64,000 nucleotides of DNA from Marinobacter salexigens (GCF_002806945.1 NZ_NIHC01000001.1:620001-684000); one strand, 5' to 3'. Positions 9,590-19,427 are shown, counted from the stretch's first letter. Numbers and translations are program-made. Notes: generated by a model not told the origin, from the sequence alone.

Positions 9590-9734
9590 GCGCCCCCTCT
9601 CCCCCAGCCCCTCTCCCGCGAGGGGAGAGGGGAGCTACACATCCCAACCTGCGGGATTGCCCTCACGCCAGAGAGCTGTGCAGTAAAAGCCCCTCTCCCC
9701 TCGCGGGAGAGGGGTTGGGGAGAGGGGCTAGCGC
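9590..9734. repeat. Long imperfect inverted repeat between narI and ppiC
   Basis: Two arms of about 45 bases (9590-9634 and 9689-9734) are near-perfect reverse complements around a roughly 54-base loop. Each arm itself contains a smaller hairpin, CCCCTCTCCCGCGAGGGGAG. A single related hairpin occurs at 54986-55008. This looks like a REP-like intergenic palindrome in paired inverted orientation. A role in mRNA stability or partial termination is possible but inferred. Confidence 0.85.
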
Positions 9735-9761
9735 CACTGAAAACATATACGGAGACTTTCC

Positions 9762-10568
9762 ATGCAACTGATCCCCACCGGTGAACCCGAAAAACCCAGA
9801 AACCAGTTTCCGCCAGTGTATGTGGGTGAAACCCTGATACCTGAAGAGGATATCGCTCGGGAAATGCAGCATCACCCGGCTGAAGAGGTTGCTGAAGCCT
9901 GGCACGAAGCCGCTAAAAGCCTTGTTATCCGTGAGCTCCTTTTGCAGCAGGCTAAAAGCCTGAAATTGCCGGAAGAGCTGGATGAAGAAACTGCGATAGC
10001 ACAGGTGCTTGAGCAGGAGCTCGACGTGCCGCAGCCCAGCGATGAAGACTGCGAGCGCTTTCATGCAGCCAACCCCGGGCGTTTCCGTAGTTCTACATTA
10101 ATGGCCGTAAGCCACATTCTGCTGGCCGCAGCGCCGGACGATGTGCAGGAGCGCATGCGCCAGGAAGAGGTTGGGCAACAGTTGCTTGCCTCCTTGCTGG
10201 AAGGTCGTGCCCAGTGGGCGCCATTGGCCAAACAGTACTCTGCGTGTGAATCCCGTCATCAGGGCGGCAGCCTTGGGCAGATCAGCAAGGGGCAAACTGT
10301 GGAAGAGTTTGAGCGGCCAGTGTTAACGCTCAAAGAGGGTCTGAACCCGGAACTGATTGAAAGCCGCTACGGTTGGCACATTGTGCGTGTGGATCAGCGT
10401 GTGGATGGTGAGCAGTTGCCATACGAGCATGTGAAACCACAAATTCGCCAGTACCTGAGCGAAAGCGTAACCCGCCGGGCATTTCGCCAGTATTTGCAGG
10501 TGCTAGCGGCCGAGGTGGGCGTTCAGGGTGTTGACCTTGAGTTGCCCGATTCACCGTTGATGCAGTGA
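9762..10568 (+). CDS. Parvulin-type peptidyl-prolyl isomerase linked to nar genes
   Basis: This 268-residue protein has a C-terminal rotamase domain at about residues 110-215. VSHILLAA (near 111) and GGSLGQISKGQTVEEFE with RYGWHIVRVD are typical parvulin/PpiC motifs. The N-terminal part is helical and resembles the SurA/NifM-like chaperone segment. No signal peptide is present, so a cytoplasmic role in folding Nar subunits is likely. In Pseudomonas aeruginosa a similar gene (PA3871) follows narI, so position and family agree. The ribosome site is CGGAGA. It is probably co-transcribed with narGHJI, although a large inverted repeat separates it from narI. Confidence 0.88.
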   Translation: MQLIPTGEPEKPRNQFPPVYVGETLIPEEDIAREMQHHPAEEVAEAWHEAAKSLVIRELLLQQAKSLKLPEELDEETAIAQVLEQELDVPQPSDEDCERFHAANPGRFRSSTLMAVSHILLAAAPDDVQERMRQEEVGQQLLASLLEGRAQWAPLAKQYSACESRHQGGSLGQISKGQTVEEFERPVLTLKEGLNPELIESRYGWHIVRVDQRVDGEQLPYEHVKPQIRQYLSESVTRRAFRQYLQVLAAEVGVQGVDLELPDSPLMQ

Positions 10569-10622
10569 CGCGCCCACACTGGAACGAGAGCCCGCTCAAG
10601 AAGTAGGTAGTAATACGAAGAA

Positions 10623-10636
10623 TTGCGTTACGTCAA
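10623..10636. promoter_or_regulatory. Weak FNR/DNR-like box upstream of the dnr gene
   Basis: TTGCG-TTAC-GTCAA keeps the outer TTG and TCAA elements of the TTGAT-N4-ATCAA consensus with one change in the left core. It lies 111 bp before the regulator's ATG and suggests control by FNR/ANR or autoregulation. The evidence is sequence resemblance only. Confidence 0.4.
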
Positions 10637-10746
10637 TTTTGCCCAATTTACCGTGTTACTACCTCCATGGAGGGAGCGATTTTTCCAGAACATCCTCCTA
10701 TTATCTAAAACATGATTCTGAATGCATGATATGGAAGGGTAGAAAA

Positions 10747-11496
10747 ATGATAGCTACGCAATCTGCAGAAACCCGCTACGCCAAACCAGTTATGGTGGCA
10801 GTCAATGAGTTGACCAACGATAAAATCGGGCTACAGCAAATGCGCGGCCACGCCCTTTTCAACACGCTCAGTGATGCGGACTTTGAGAGCCTCGTATTGC
10901 AGTCCCGCCGCCTGCGCTTGGGGCACCATCAATTGCTTTACCGGCAAGATATGCCCGCTCATCATTTTTTCTTTGTGGTATCTGGCCGCTTGCGTCTATA
11001 CAGGCTGGATTCCTCCGGCATTGACCGAACCCTCGACAGCATCGCGCCAGGGGATTGCTTTGCCGAAGTGATGATCTATGCCGATCCTGCCCGATATGCC
11101 TGCTACGCTGAAGCCTTGAAGTCCAGTGAAGTTCTGATGATTCCGGTGAAAGCCTATCAGGAGCTGCTCGATAGCAAGCCTGAGTACGCCAACGCAGCCC
11201 TTAGGCACTATGCCAAGCGTGCAGTCTCCCGGTTCCATGATCTCGAGATCATGACCGTTCAAAATGCCCGGGATCGTCTTATCCGTTACCTGATCGACTT
11301 GCTGCCGAATGGTGTTTCAGAAGGCGGGGAAGTGGAATTACCTCTGCCGAAGTGCCTGGTTGCGTCCAGGCTTGCGATGCAACCGGAAACCTTCTCCCGG
11401 ATATTGGCGGATCTGAAGGCTAACGGTCTGGTGCGGGTGAACCGAAGTAAGTTGTATATCTCCGACCCTAAAAGATTAGTCGAAATCAGCCAGTAG
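10747..11496 (+). CDS. dnr: DNR-type Crp/Fnr family regulator of denitrification
   Basis: The 249-residue protein has an N-terminal cyclic-nucleotide-binding-like domain (about residues 30-150), a long dimerisation helix and a C-terminal winged helix. The recognition helix region CLVASRLAMQPETFSRIL carries the E--SR signature that reads TTGAT half-sites. The N-terminal four-cysteine cluster of FNR is absent, which points to the DNR/NNR branch (NO-responsive, heme-linked in Pseudomonas DNR) rather than FNR. It sits between nar and nos genes. ATG 10747 was chosen because it gives the usual length and follows a GAAGGG-type site; the frame is open further upstream. Target specificity is inferred. 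Confidence 0.85.
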   Translation: MIATQSAETRYAKPVMVAVNELTNDKIGLQQMRGHALFNTLSDADFESLVLQSRRLRLGHHQLLYRQDMPAHHFFFVVSGRLRLYRLDSSGIDRTLDSIAPGDCFAEVMIYADPARYACYAEALKSSEVLMIPVKAYQELLDSKPEYANAALRHYAKRAVSRFHDLEIMTVQNARDRLIRYLIDLLPNGVSEGGEVELPLPKCLVASRLAMQPETFSRILADLKANGLVRVNRSKLYISDPKRLVEISQ

Positions 11497-11518
11497 AAAC
11501 AGAAAGGATATTGCTTAC

Positions 11519-11920
11519 ATGATTAGCAGTTACAGTGACTTGGTCAAAGCAGCTAAAAACGAGCACGAGCCTCAAAGACTTTTGTTCGTATTCTGTCGAG
11601 CCGAGCTGCCCGATGATGCGTCCGCTGATGAAAAAGCCGCTTTTGAACAAGGTGAGGGTGGTGCCCTCACACCAGTTATCTGCGTAGACAAAGCGTTGCA
11701 CGAAGTTCTTGAGTTTCCTCTGCTGGTCGAAGAATCCAAAAGTACCGGCCAACCCTGGGATGTGGTCTTTGTTGCAGCTATGTCCGGCAGGGGTGGTACG
11801 CCTCCTACGACTGACGAAGCGCAACAGCCATTGACAATGATGGTGGAGTCCATTCGTCTGGGGCATATCAGTAACTACTTACCCCTCGACAAGAGCGGAA
11901 ACGCTGTCAGCCTCGGCTGA
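11519..11920 (+). CDS. Small conserved protein, annotated in relatives as 'ribonucleotide reductase subunit alpha'
   Basis: This 133-residue soluble protein has no signal peptide. It carries RLLFVFCRAELPDDASADE near residue 20, an acidic GEGGALTPVICVDK segment and VFVAAMSGRGG near residue 88. I recognise the pattern from a small family in Pseudomonas and Marinobacter that is often labelled ribonucleotide reductase subunit alpha. Nothing here resembles the catalytic fold of that enzyme, and 133 residues is far too short. It lies 22 bp after dnr and before nosR, so a role in nitrogen-oxide metabolism or its control is possible. Its function is unknown. Confidence 0.8.
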   Translation: MISSYSDLVKAAKNEHEPQRLLFVFCRAELPDDASADEKAAFEQGEGGALTPVICVDKALHEVLEFPLLVEESKSTGQPWDVVFVAAMSGRGGTPPTTDEAQQPLTMMVESIRLGHISNYLPLDKSGNAVSLG

Positions 11921-11971
11921 CACGCGTATCTCGTTGGTTTCCAAGAGGAAGATATAACCATATAGAGGTAT

Positions 11972-11985
11972 TTGATTTACATCTG
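11972..11985. promoter_or_regulatory. FNR/DNR-like operator upstream of nosR
   Basis: TTGAT-TTAC-ATCTG matches eight of ten defined positions of TTGAT-N4-ATCAA. It lies 60-75 bp before the probable nosR start, a sensible place for class II activation. This is the best candidate site for DNR control of the nos operon. Confidence 0.65.
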
Positions 11986-12045
11986 GATCGATTAGGCTGT
12001 AAGCATCACAAGTAGGTGATCTGCTGTTTCTGTCGGGGGCATGTT

Positions 12046-14196
12046 TTGAACGTTATTTTCCGCACTGTTTTTTGTTTCTTTTCTGCGTTGTTGGTACTCA
12101 CATCCATGGCTCAGGCAGAGCCGCTAAGCCAGTATGAGCCGATCGCCGGGCGTCAGGTTATCGAGAAGGCCTTCCCGGAAGTAGACCGGATCGAACCGAA
12201 GGAAGGTAATCGAGCAATACAAGAGTTGTATGCCGGCGACGAACTTAAAGGCTACGCCTATCAGTCCCTTGACTTTGTCCAGACACCTGCCTATTCCGGA
12301 AAACCATTGAACGCGATGGTGGTGCTCGATACCGAAGGCGCAATCCGTTTTGCCAAAGTGATTCATCACGATGAGCCCATATTGTTGGTGGGCATCCCCG
12401 AGAGCAAAATGCATGATTTTACCGACCAGTACGCGGGCCTGAAAGCAGACCAGCGAGTAACCGTGGGCGGTACCTCTACCGAGCGCAAGGTCGCAGTTGA
12501 CGGTCTCTCCGGTGCGACGGTAACGGTGATGGTGATTAACGAAGTCATTATGCGAACCGCTCACCGGGTGGGTGTTGAGCTGGGGCTGGTTGAAGGTAGT
12601 GGTGCCAAGCGCCCGCCTGTTGCTGAGGTTATCGAAGATGGTTACCAGTCACGTTCCTGGGAGGAGTTAACCGGCGATGGTTCGATTCGTCGCATGCTTC
12701 TGACCAAGGGGCAGGTTGATGATTCCTTCATAGGCACTGATGCGGAAGGCATTGAAACAGCCGCGCCTGATGAGCGCGATGAAGCGCTGATTGATCTTTA
12801 CGCTACCTACCTGGATGTGCCGTCGATTGGTCGAAACCTGTTAGGCGAAAAGCAGTATGACTGGCTGATGACGGAATTGAAGGAAGGTGAGCAGGCCATT
12901 GCCGTGTTGGCTAACGGTGAATACTCCTTTAAAGGCTCAGGCTATGTGCGCGGTGGTATTTTTGACCGAGTACAGATCCGTCAGTTTGGCGACACCTTTA
13001 ACTTCCGCGATCTGGATTTTTACCGACTCAGCGATGTTTATGCCCAAGGCATGCCCGGGTTTATGGAAATGGCGATTTTCATTATCCGGCAGCAGTACAA
13101 CTTTGACCCGGGTTCACCCTGGACTTTGGAGTTAACAGTTAAGCGCCAGACCGGACCCTTGGACAGTGAATTCCAGGTGTTCCCTCTGGAATACCAGCTC
13201 CCGGAGCAGTATTACACCCGTGCGGAGCCAGTACTTACCGAGGAGGAGTGGCTCGAAACCCAACCGCTCTGGGTGCAGGTTTGGTATCAGCGTCAGTTCC
13301 AGGTGATCGTTCTGGGGGTTGGCATCGGAGTACTGCTACTGATTCTGTTCTTCCAGGACTGGTTGGTGAAAAAGCCCAAGGTGACGCGCTGGATTCGTCA
13401 TGCATTTCTTACCTACACAGTGTTTTTCATTGGTTGGTATGCCTTGGGCCAGTTGTCCATCGTTAACGTGCTGGCGTTTGTACACAGCCTGGTTAGCGGA
13501 TTCACCTGGGAAACCTTCCTGATTGACCCGATTATCTTTGTGCTCTGGGCCTCTGTAGCAGGCATCGTGTTGCTATGGGGGCGTGCCGTCTATTGCGGTT
13601 GGCTGTGCCCGTTTGGAGCACTGCAGGAGCTGATCAACGAGATTGCCCGCTTCTTCAAGGTTCCACAGTACAACGTGCCCTGGCCCATTCATGAGCGTTT
13701 GTGGGCGGTGAAGTACATCGTATTGCTGGTGCTGTTCGGTGTGTCTCTGGATTCGCTGGCAACCGCCGAGAGGATGGCAGAAATCGAGCCCTTCAAAACC
13801 GCGATTACTCTCCGCTTTGATCGCAGTTGGCCATTTGTCACCTACGCGGTCCTGCTGCTTGTAGTAAACATTTTTACCCGCAAGGTGTTCTGCCGCTACA
13901 TGTGCCCGCTGGGTGCGGCATTGGCGTTACCCACCAAACTGCGTGTTTTCGACTGGCTCAAGCGTCGTAAGGAGTGCGGCAACCCATGTCAGCTGTGTGC
14001 CAAGGAATGTGAAGTTCAGGCCATTCACCCTGACGGCACCATCAACTATCAGGAATGTCATTACTGCCTGGATTGCCAGATGACCTATTTCGATGATCAC
14101 AAATGCCCGCCGCTGATCGTTAAGCGTCGTGGCAAGCGCCGTGGTCGCAATGCACCGGGTCGCCCTGAAGAAATTCCAGTGGTTCAGGTGACCTAG
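12046..14196 (+). CDS. nosR: NosR, flavo-iron-sulfur membrane protein for N2O reduction
   Basis: NosR is needed for nos expression and feeds electrons to periplasmic NosZ. A signal-like hydrophobic N-terminus (residues 1-23, ending SMAQA) precedes a periplasmic FMN-binding domain with the flavinylation motif [10 protein letters not shown], where the Thr carries FMN. Several membrane segments follow, with two CxxxCP motifs (CGWLCPFG and CRYMCPLG), then a C-terminal ferredoxin domain ([12 protein letters not shown] and CHYCLDC). I propose TTG 12046 as the start because it begins directly at the signal sequence and follows GGGGG; GTG 12016, ten codons earlier, is the alternative. The length, 716 residues, is normal for the family. 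Confidence 0.93.
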   Translation: MNVIFRTVFCFFSALLVLTSMAQAEPLSQYEPIAGRQVIEKAFPEVDRIEPKEGNRAIQELYAGDELKGYAYQSLDFVQTPAYSGKPLNAMVVLDTEGAIRFAKVIHHDEPILLVGIPESKMHDFTDQYAGLKADQRVTVGGTSTERKVAVDGLSGATVTVMVINEVIMRTAHRVGVELGLVEGSGAKRPPVAEVIEDGYQSRSWEELTGDGSIRRMLLTKGQVDDSFIGTDAEGIETAAPDERDEALIDLYATYLDVPSIGRNLLGEKQYDWLMTELKEGEQAIAVLANGEYSFKGSGYVRGGIFDRVQIRQFGDTFNFRDLDFYRLSDVYAQGMPGFMEMAIFIIRQQYNFDPGSPWTLELTVKRQTGPLDSEFQVFPLEYQLPEQYYTRAEPVLTEEEWLETQPLWVQVWYQRQFQVIVLGVGIGVLLLILFFQDWLVKKPKVTRWIRHAFLTYTVFFIGWYALGQLSIVNVLAFVHSLVSGFTWETFLIDPIIFVLWASVAGIVLLWGRAVYCGWLCPFGALQELINEIARFFKVPQYNVPWPIHERLWAVKYIVLLVLFGVSLDSLATAERMAEIEPFKTAITLRFDRSWPFVTYAVLLLVVNIFTRKVFCRYMCPLGAALALPTKLRVFDWLKRRKECGNPCQLCAKECEVQAIHPDGTINYQECHYCLDCQMTYFDDHKCPPLIVKRRGKRRGRNAPGRPEEIPVVQVT

Positions 14197-14269
14197 CAGA
14201 GTAAAACCCAAAAAAAGAAAAAGCGAAGCAGAAATAGAACCGCCATTACCAATAACGGAGTTCAATGCT

Positions 14270-16165
14270 ATGAAAAAGAAAGATGAGTTAGGAGCCGAAG
14301 TGGCTGAAAATGGCGAAAGTGGCCTGAGCCGTCGTCGTTTCCTGGGTGCCACTGCTCTGGCCGGAGCGGTTGGCGCAGCGGGCCTGGGTGGTGCCGTAAT
14401 GACCCGTGAATCCTTTGCTGCTGCAGCCAAGGAGGCCCAAAACAAGATCCACGTAGGGCCCGGTGAGCTGGACGAGTACTACGGTTTCTGGAGTGGTGGT
14501 CACCAGGGTGAAGTACGTGTGCTTGGTGTTCCGTCCATGCGTGAACTGATGCGGATTCCCGTGTTCAACGTTGATTCAGCCACAGGCTGGGGTATCACCA
14601 ACGAAAGTAAGGATATCCTGGGACGCGACAAAACCTATCTGAACGGTGATTGTCACCACCCCCACATTTCCATGACCGACGGTCGCTATGATGGCAAATA
14701 CCTGTTCATCAACGACAAGGCCAACACCCGCGTTGCCCGTATCCGCCTGGATATCATGAAGTGTGACAAGATTACCCATATTCCCAACGTACAGGCCATT
14801 CACGGTTTGCGCTTGCAGAAAGTGCCCCACACCAAGTATGTGTTCTGCAACGCGGAATACATGATTCCACACCCCAACGATGGTAGCGATTTCTCCATGG
14901 AGAACAGCTACACCATGTTCAACGCGCTGGATGCGGAAACCATGGAAGTCGCCTGGCAGGTGATTGTAGACGGCAACCTGGATAACACAGATGCTGATTA
15001 CACTGGCAAGTACGCGGCTTCTACCTGCTACAACTCAGAGAAAGCAACGGATCTGGCAGGCACCATGCGCAACGACCGCGACTGGGTGGTTGTGTTCAAC
15101 GTTGAGCGCATTGAGGAAGCCGTCAAAAACGGCGACTTCAAGACTCTGGGCGATTCGAAAGTTCCCGTGGTTGATGGCCGTGGTAAATCCAGGCTGACAC
15201 GCTACATTCCCGTACCAAAGAACCCGCACGGCATTAACACTTCTCCCGATGGCAAGTACTTCATTGCCGCCGGTAAGCTGTCGCCAACCTGTTCGGTGAT
15301 TGCCATCGACAAGCTGGACGACTTGTTTGATGACAAAATCGAACTGCGTGATGCGATTGTTGCCGAGCCTGAGTTGGGTCTTGGGCCCCTGCATACCACC
15401 TACGATGGTCGCGGCAACGCTTACACCACGCTGTTTATCGACAGCCAGGTCGCCAAGTGGAACATCGAGGATGCCATCAAGCACTACAATGGTGAAAACG
15501 TTAACTACCTGCGCCAGAAGCTGGATGTGCATTATCAGCCGGGCCATAACCATGCGTCTTTGACGGAATCTCGGGATGCCGATGGTAAATGGCTGGTTGT
15601 ATTGTCGAAGTTCTCGAAAGACCGTTTCCTGCCGGTTGGCCCGCTGCACCCGGAGAACGATCAGTTGATCGATATTTCCGGCGAGGAAATGAAGCTGGTT
15701 CACGATGGTCCTGCGTTCGCAGAGCCTCATGACTGTATTCTGGTTCGCCGCGATCAGATCAAGACTCAGAAGGTTTATACTCGTGACGATCCCTACTTTG
15801 CAGCGGCTCGCGAGCAGGCCAAAAAGGATGGGATTACTCTGGAAGCCGACAACAAGGTGATTCGCGATGGTAACAAGGTTCGCGTTTACATGACGTCGGT
15901 TGCGCCTATGTTTGGCTTGAATGAGTTCAAGGTCAAGCAGGGTGATGAGGTGACTGTGTATGTTACTAACCAGGATACCATTGAGGATGTGACTCATGGT
16001 TTCTGTATGGTAAACCATGGTGTGAGCATGGAGATCAGTCCTCAGCAGACTTCTTCGGTGACGTTCATTGCGGATAAGCCGGGTGTTAACTGGTACTACT
16101 GCAACTGGTTCTGTCACGCTCTGCACATGGAGATGACAGGTCGGATGTTGGTAGAGCCGGCTTGA
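14270..16165 (+). CDS. nosZ: Nitrous-oxide reductase NosZ (clade I, Tat-exported)
   Basis: NosZ is the periplasmic copper enzyme that reduces N2O to N2. The N-terminus has a twin-arginine signal (SRRRFLG, residues 20-26, followed by a hydrophobic stretch), which marks clade I. CuZ ligands begin with DCHHPH near residue 129, followed by further His residues in the beta-propeller (HGLRL; EPHDC). The C-terminal cupredoxin domain has the CuA motif [12 protein letters not shown] near residue 613. The 631-residue length is typical. The gene follows nosR after 73 bp and belongs to the nosRZDFYL operon. All ligand motifs that I could check are intact. Confidence 0.97.
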   Translation: MKKKDELGAEVAENGESGLSRRRFLGATALAGAVGAAGLGGAVMTRESFAAAAKEAQNKIHVGPGELDEYYGFWSGGHQGEVRVLGVPSMRELMRIPVFNVDSATGWGITNESKDILGRDKTYLNGDCHHPHISMTDGRYDGKYLFINDKANTRVARIRLDIMKCDKITHIPNVQAIHGLRLQKVPHTKYVFCNAEYMIPHPNDGSDFSMENSYTMFNALDAETMEVAWQVIVDGNLDNTDADYTGKYAASTCYNSEKATDLAGTMRNDRDWVVVFNVERIEEAVKNGDFKTLGDSKVPVVDGRGKSRLTRYIPVPKNPHGINTSPDGKYFIAAGKLSPTCSVIAIDKLDDLFDDKIELRDAIVAEPELGLGPLHTTYDGRGNAYTTLFIDSQVAKWNIEDAIKHYNGENVNYLRQKLDVHYQPGHNHASLTESRDADGKWLVVLSKFSKDRFLPVGPLHPENDQLIDISGEEMKLVHDGPAFAEPHDCILVRRDQIKTQKVYTRDDPYFAAAREQAKKDGITLEADNKVIRDGNKVRVYMTSVAPMFGLNEFKVKQGDEVTVYVTNQDTIEDVTHGFCMVNHGVSMEISPQQTSSVTFIADKPGVNWYYCNWFCHALHMEMTGRMLVEPA

Positions 16166-16223
16166 TTTAGGCGCTTTGACCGGAGCTCTGTACGGGGCTC
16201 CGGTTATTTCTGACTTTGGAGTA

Positions 16224-16336
16224 GCAAGACACTGGAAGAGCGCTTTCCAAAACACGCTGTGGATACGTCCCTGTACGCTTGGCTCCGCCATCCATGGCTC
16301 CGCACAGTTTTGGAAAGCGCTCTTCCAGTCTCTTGC
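16224..16336. repeat. Palindromic repeat element between nosZ and nosD
   Basis: Arms of 30 bases (16224-16253 and 16307-16336) match as reverse complements with one mismatch, and the inner 23 pairs are perfect. The 53-base loop contains TACGCTTGGCTCCGCCATCC. A second element with unrelated arms but a similar loop occurs at 57353-57458. The structure suggests a mobile non-coding palindrome. It could also form a strong hairpin separating nosZ mRNA from nosDFYL. Confidence 0.85.
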
Positions 16337-16375
16337 CCGAATTTGGCAGTAGCTTTTAGCTCGAGAACTTATTTG

Positions 16376-17641
16376 ATGCACCACATTTTGCGTTTAGGGG
16401 CGGCCCTGACAGTCGCCTTGCTATCGCTGACCGCGCAGGCCGATATTCAACAGCAGTTGGATGATCTGGAGCCGGGCGCGACTTTTGATCTTCCTTCCGA
16501 AACTCTTCCATCTATCGCTATCCGGGTGCCGGGTGTGACTGTGGCCTGTGGGTCTGAAACTCTTATTGATGGCGGAGGCCAGGGCAATGGGGTGGAGATT
16601 CAGGCGGAGGGTGTAACGCTTACTGGTTGTCGTATCCGGAACTGGGGTACGGATTTGAATGAATTGAATGCCGGAGTGTTTGTTAAGCGGGAAGCCAGCA
16701 AGGCAACGGTTGAGAATAACGATCTGCAGGGTTCGGCGTTTGGTGTTTGGTTGGATGCAGCACCAGATGCGACGGTGAAGAATAATACGATTCGGGGGGA
16801 TGCAACGGTTCGCCCGAATGATCGGGGTAATGGGATCCATCTGTTTAATACCACCGGGGCATTGATTGAAGGGAATGACATTCGCCAGACCCGGGATGCC
16901 ATTTATATCGAGACTGCGAACAAGAACAGGATTCGCAATAACACCATGGCCGATCTGCGTTACGGGATTCACTACATGTATTCCATGGATAATCTCCTGG
17001 AAGGCAATGTGACCCAAGGGACTCGTACGGGTTATGCGCTGATGCAGAGCAAGCGGCTTACGGTGTTGAACAATCGTTCTGAGAATGATGAGAACTACGG
17101 CATTCTGATGAACTTTATTACTCACTCGGTATTGCGAGGGAATGTGGTTTTTGGAGTGTCGCAAGGGCAAACAGCCGGGGTGGCGGTTTCTGGTGCAGAG
17201 GGGAAGGCTGTTTTTATCTATAACTCTTTGTATAACACTTTTGAGAACAATGTGTTTCGAGACAGTGGTGTGGGGATTCACTTGACCGCTGGTTCGGAAG
17301 AAAACCATGTTTTCCGCAATGCGTTTATCAGTAATCAGCGTCAGGTTAAGTATGTAGCCCTGCGCACCCAGGAGTGGTCCAAGGACGGTGTGGGCAATTA
17401 TTGGAGTGACTACCTGGGCTGGGATCGTAATCAGGATGGTGTTGGTGATGTGCCCTATGAGCCTAACGATAATGTTGACCGGTTGTTGTGGACCTATCCT
17501 GAAGCAAAAATCCTGATGTTCAGCCCGGCGGTGGATACGCTGCGTTGGGTTCAGGAGGCGTTTCCTGTTGTTAAAGCCGCGGGTGTCAAAGATTCTCACC
17601 CGTTGATGAGCCCGCCAAAATTATTGGAGCCGGAGTCCTGA
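16376..17641 (+). CDS. nosD: NosD, periplasmic copper-maturation protein
   Basis: NosD acts with NosF and NosY in building the CuZ site of NosZ. The 421-residue protein has a signal peptide (residues 1-20, ending LTAQA) and then repeated beta-helix rungs rich in N-x-I/V-x-G-N patterns, as in the parallel beta-helix (CASH/NosD) fold. ATG 16376 was chosen because it begins the signal sequence; the frame is open further upstream but would run through the palindromic repeat. The last base of its stop is the first base of the nosF ATG, so the two genes are coupled. Confidence 0.93.
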   Translation: MHHILRLGAALTVALLSLTAQADIQQQLDDLEPGATFDLPSETLPSIAIRVPGVTVACGSETLIDGGGQGNGVEIQAEGVTLTGCRIRNWGTDLNELNAGVFVKREASKATVENNDLQGSAFGVWLDAAPDATVKNNTIRGDATVRPNDRGNGIHLFNTTGALIEGNDIRQTRDAIYIETANKNRIRNNTMADLRYGIHYMYSMDNLLEGNVTQGTRTGYALMQSKRLTVLNNRSENDENYGILMNFITHSVLRGNVVFGVSQGQTAGVAVSGAEGKAVFIYNSLYNTFENNVFRDSGVGIHLTAGSEENHVFRNAFISNQRQVKYVALRTQEWSKDGVGNYWSDYLGWDRNQDGVGDVPYEPNDNVDRLLWTYPEAKILMFSPAVDTLRWVQEAFPVVKAAGVKDSHPLMSPPKLLEPES

Positions 17642-18573
17642 TGAGCTGTTTTCGTCTTGAGAATGTGAGCTACCGGTACGACAAAGCGCTGGTACTGAAT
17701 GGCGTTGATTTGCGCCTTGATCCGGGGGAAATCCTCGGTCTTTTTGGTCACAACGGTGCCGGCAAGACCACCAGTATTAAACTGATCCTTGGGTTGATGG
17801 CCCCTTCACAAGGCAAGGTGACGGTGTTGGGTGGAGAAGCAGGTGATCCCAAGGTGAGCCAGTACATAGGCTATCTGCCAGAGAACGTGATGTTCTATCC
17901 GCAGTTGACCGGTCGCGAGATTCTTGCGCATTTTGCACGGCTGAAAGGTGCAGATCTGCGTCAGGTACCTGAGCTTTTGGGGCAGGTGGGTCTGGATGAT
18001 GCTATGGATGCCCGGGTTAAAACCTACTCCAAAGGCATGCGCCAGCGCTTGGGGCTTGCCCAGGCTCTGCTCGGAAAGCCGCGTTTGCTGATGCTGGACG
18101 AGCCTACGGTTGGGCTGGACCCCATTGCTACGGCAGATCTTTATCGTTTGTTGCGCACCCTGCGTGATGATGGAACGGGTGTGGTGCTTTGTTCCCACGT
18201 GCTTCCCGGTGTGGAGCCGTATATTGATCGCGCCGCGATTCTGACCGAGGGCAGTCTGAAAGCGGCAGGGGACCTCGCTGCGCTGCGCAGGCAGGCAAAT
18301 ATGCCCACTACGCTTTCTCTGGAGCCTGAGAACTCAGTGGCCGCTCTGGAAGCGGTAGTGAACAGTGCCAAGGCCTCAGCGGGATTGATGATGCGTCAGG
18401 ATAATGGGCGACTGCATGTGGATGTGCGTTCTGCAGAAAAAATGGGATTAATGAAAGCGTTGATGGCGTCGGGTGAAGTGCGGGATATGGGAGTTTACCA
18501 GCCAACTCTGGAGGATTTGTACGTGCACTTTATTGGTTCTGGTGGCTTGGCCCATCGCGGAGGCGCCCAATGA
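17641..18573 (+). CDS. nosF: NosF, ABC transporter ATPase for NosZ maturation
   Basis: NosF powers the NosFY transporter, which works with NosD to deliver sulfur or a related species for the CuZ cluster. The 310 residues contain Walker A GHNGAGKTTS near 38-47, the ABC signature YSKGMRQR, and Walker B LLMLDEPTVGLD, followed by a switch His in CSHVLPG. The C-terminal 90 residues resemble the regulatory extension of other NosF proteins. It overlaps nosD by one base and nosY by four bases (ATGA). Confidence 0.94.
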   Translation: MSCFRLENVSYRYDKALVLNGVDLRLDPGEILGLFGHNGAGKTTSIKLILGLMAPSQGKVTVLGGEAGDPKVSQYIGYLPENVMFYPQLTGREILAHFARLKGADLRQVPELLGQVGLDDAMDARVKTYSKGMRQRLGLAQALLGKPRLLMLDEPTVGLDPIATADLYRLLRTLRDDGTGVVLCSHVLPGVEPYIDRAAILTEGSLKAAGDLAALRRQANMPTTLSLEPENSVAALEAVVNSAKASAGLMMRQDNGRLHVDVRSAEKMGLMKALMASGEVRDMGVYQPTLEDLYVHFIGSGGLAHRGGAQ

Positions 18574-19400
18574 ACAGCATCTGGACCATCGCTCGTAAAG
18601 AGTTAAGTGATAGCTTCAGAAACCGTTGGTTGATTGCCATAGCCCTGGTGTTTGCCACTCTTGCTGTGGGCATCGCCTGGTTTGGCGCAGCGGCTTCCGG
18701 GCAGGTGGGTTATGCGTCTACACCGGCAACGATTGCCAGCCTTGCCAGCCTCGGTATTTTTTTGATCCCGCTCATTGCGCTGCTACTGGCCTATGACGCG
18801 ATTGTGGGCGAGGAGGAGGGCGGCACGCTCTTGCTGCTGATGACCTATCCACTAAGCCGTGGGCAACTGTTGTTTGGCAAGTTTTTCGGGCACGGGCTCA
18901 CATTGGCGCTCGCCACCCTGATTGGCTTTGGTGTGGCGGGAATCGCCATAGCACTATTGGTAGAAGATGTTGCCGTTGGCGCTCTGGCCATTGCCATGTT
19001 GCGCTTTATTATTTCCACTACGTTGCTGGGCTGGAGCTTTATTGCGTTGGCGTATGTGGTCAGCGTACGAGTAAGTGAGAAGCCGATTGCCGCTGGTTTG
19101 GCCCTGGCAATCTGGTTCTTTTTTGTTCTGATTTTCGATTTGATGTTGCTGGGGGTTTTGGTCGCCAGCCAAGGCGAATTCAATGCGGAATTGCTGCCTT
19201 GGCTTCTGTTGCTGAACCCGACCGACATATACCGTTTGCTGAACATAGTTACCTTCAGCGATAGCGCGCAGTTGAGCGGGGTTCTTAGCCTTGGTTCGGA
19301 TTTGCCCATAGGTCCGAGCGGGCTTTGGCTGGCGCTGGTGCTTTGGTTTGTTATTCCTTTGACCGGCGCCTGGGCGTTGTTCCGCGGTCGCCGTATCTGA
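18570..19400 (+). CDS. nosY: NosY, ABC transporter permease for NosZ maturation
   Basis: NosY is the membrane partner of NosF. The 276-residue protein has about six hydrophobic helices, begins with the typical WTIARKELSDSFRNRW segment on the cytoplasmic side and contains the EEEGGTLLLLMTYP motif, common to ABC-2 type permeases of this group. It overlaps nosF by four bases and is followed after 27 bp by nosL, in the standard nos order. Confidence 0.94.
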   Translation: MNSIWTIARKELSDSFRNRWLIAIALVFATLAVGIAWFGAAASGQVGYASTPATIASLASLGIFLIPLIALLLAYDAIVGEEEGGTLLLLMTYPLSRGQLLFGKFFGHGLTLALATLIGFGVAGIAIALLVEDVAVGALAIAMLRFIISTTLLGWSFIALAYVVSVRVSEKPIAAGLALAIWFFFVLIFDLMLLGVLVASQGEFNAELLPWLLLLNPTDIYRLLNIVTFSDSAQLSGVLSLGSDLPIGPSGLWLALVLWFVIPLTGAWALFRGRRI

Positions 19401-19427
19401 TCTTTGCAACCCACTCTGGAGAACTCC

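Noticed and set aside
16259..16375. N-terminal extension of nosD through the palindromic repeat
   Set aside because: It would place the signal peptide internally and translate the repeat; ATG 16376 starts the signal directly.
15035..16384. A long open frame antisense to nosZ (449 codons)
   Set aside because: Fully covered by nosZ with intact copper motifs; the antisense product has no recognisable domain.
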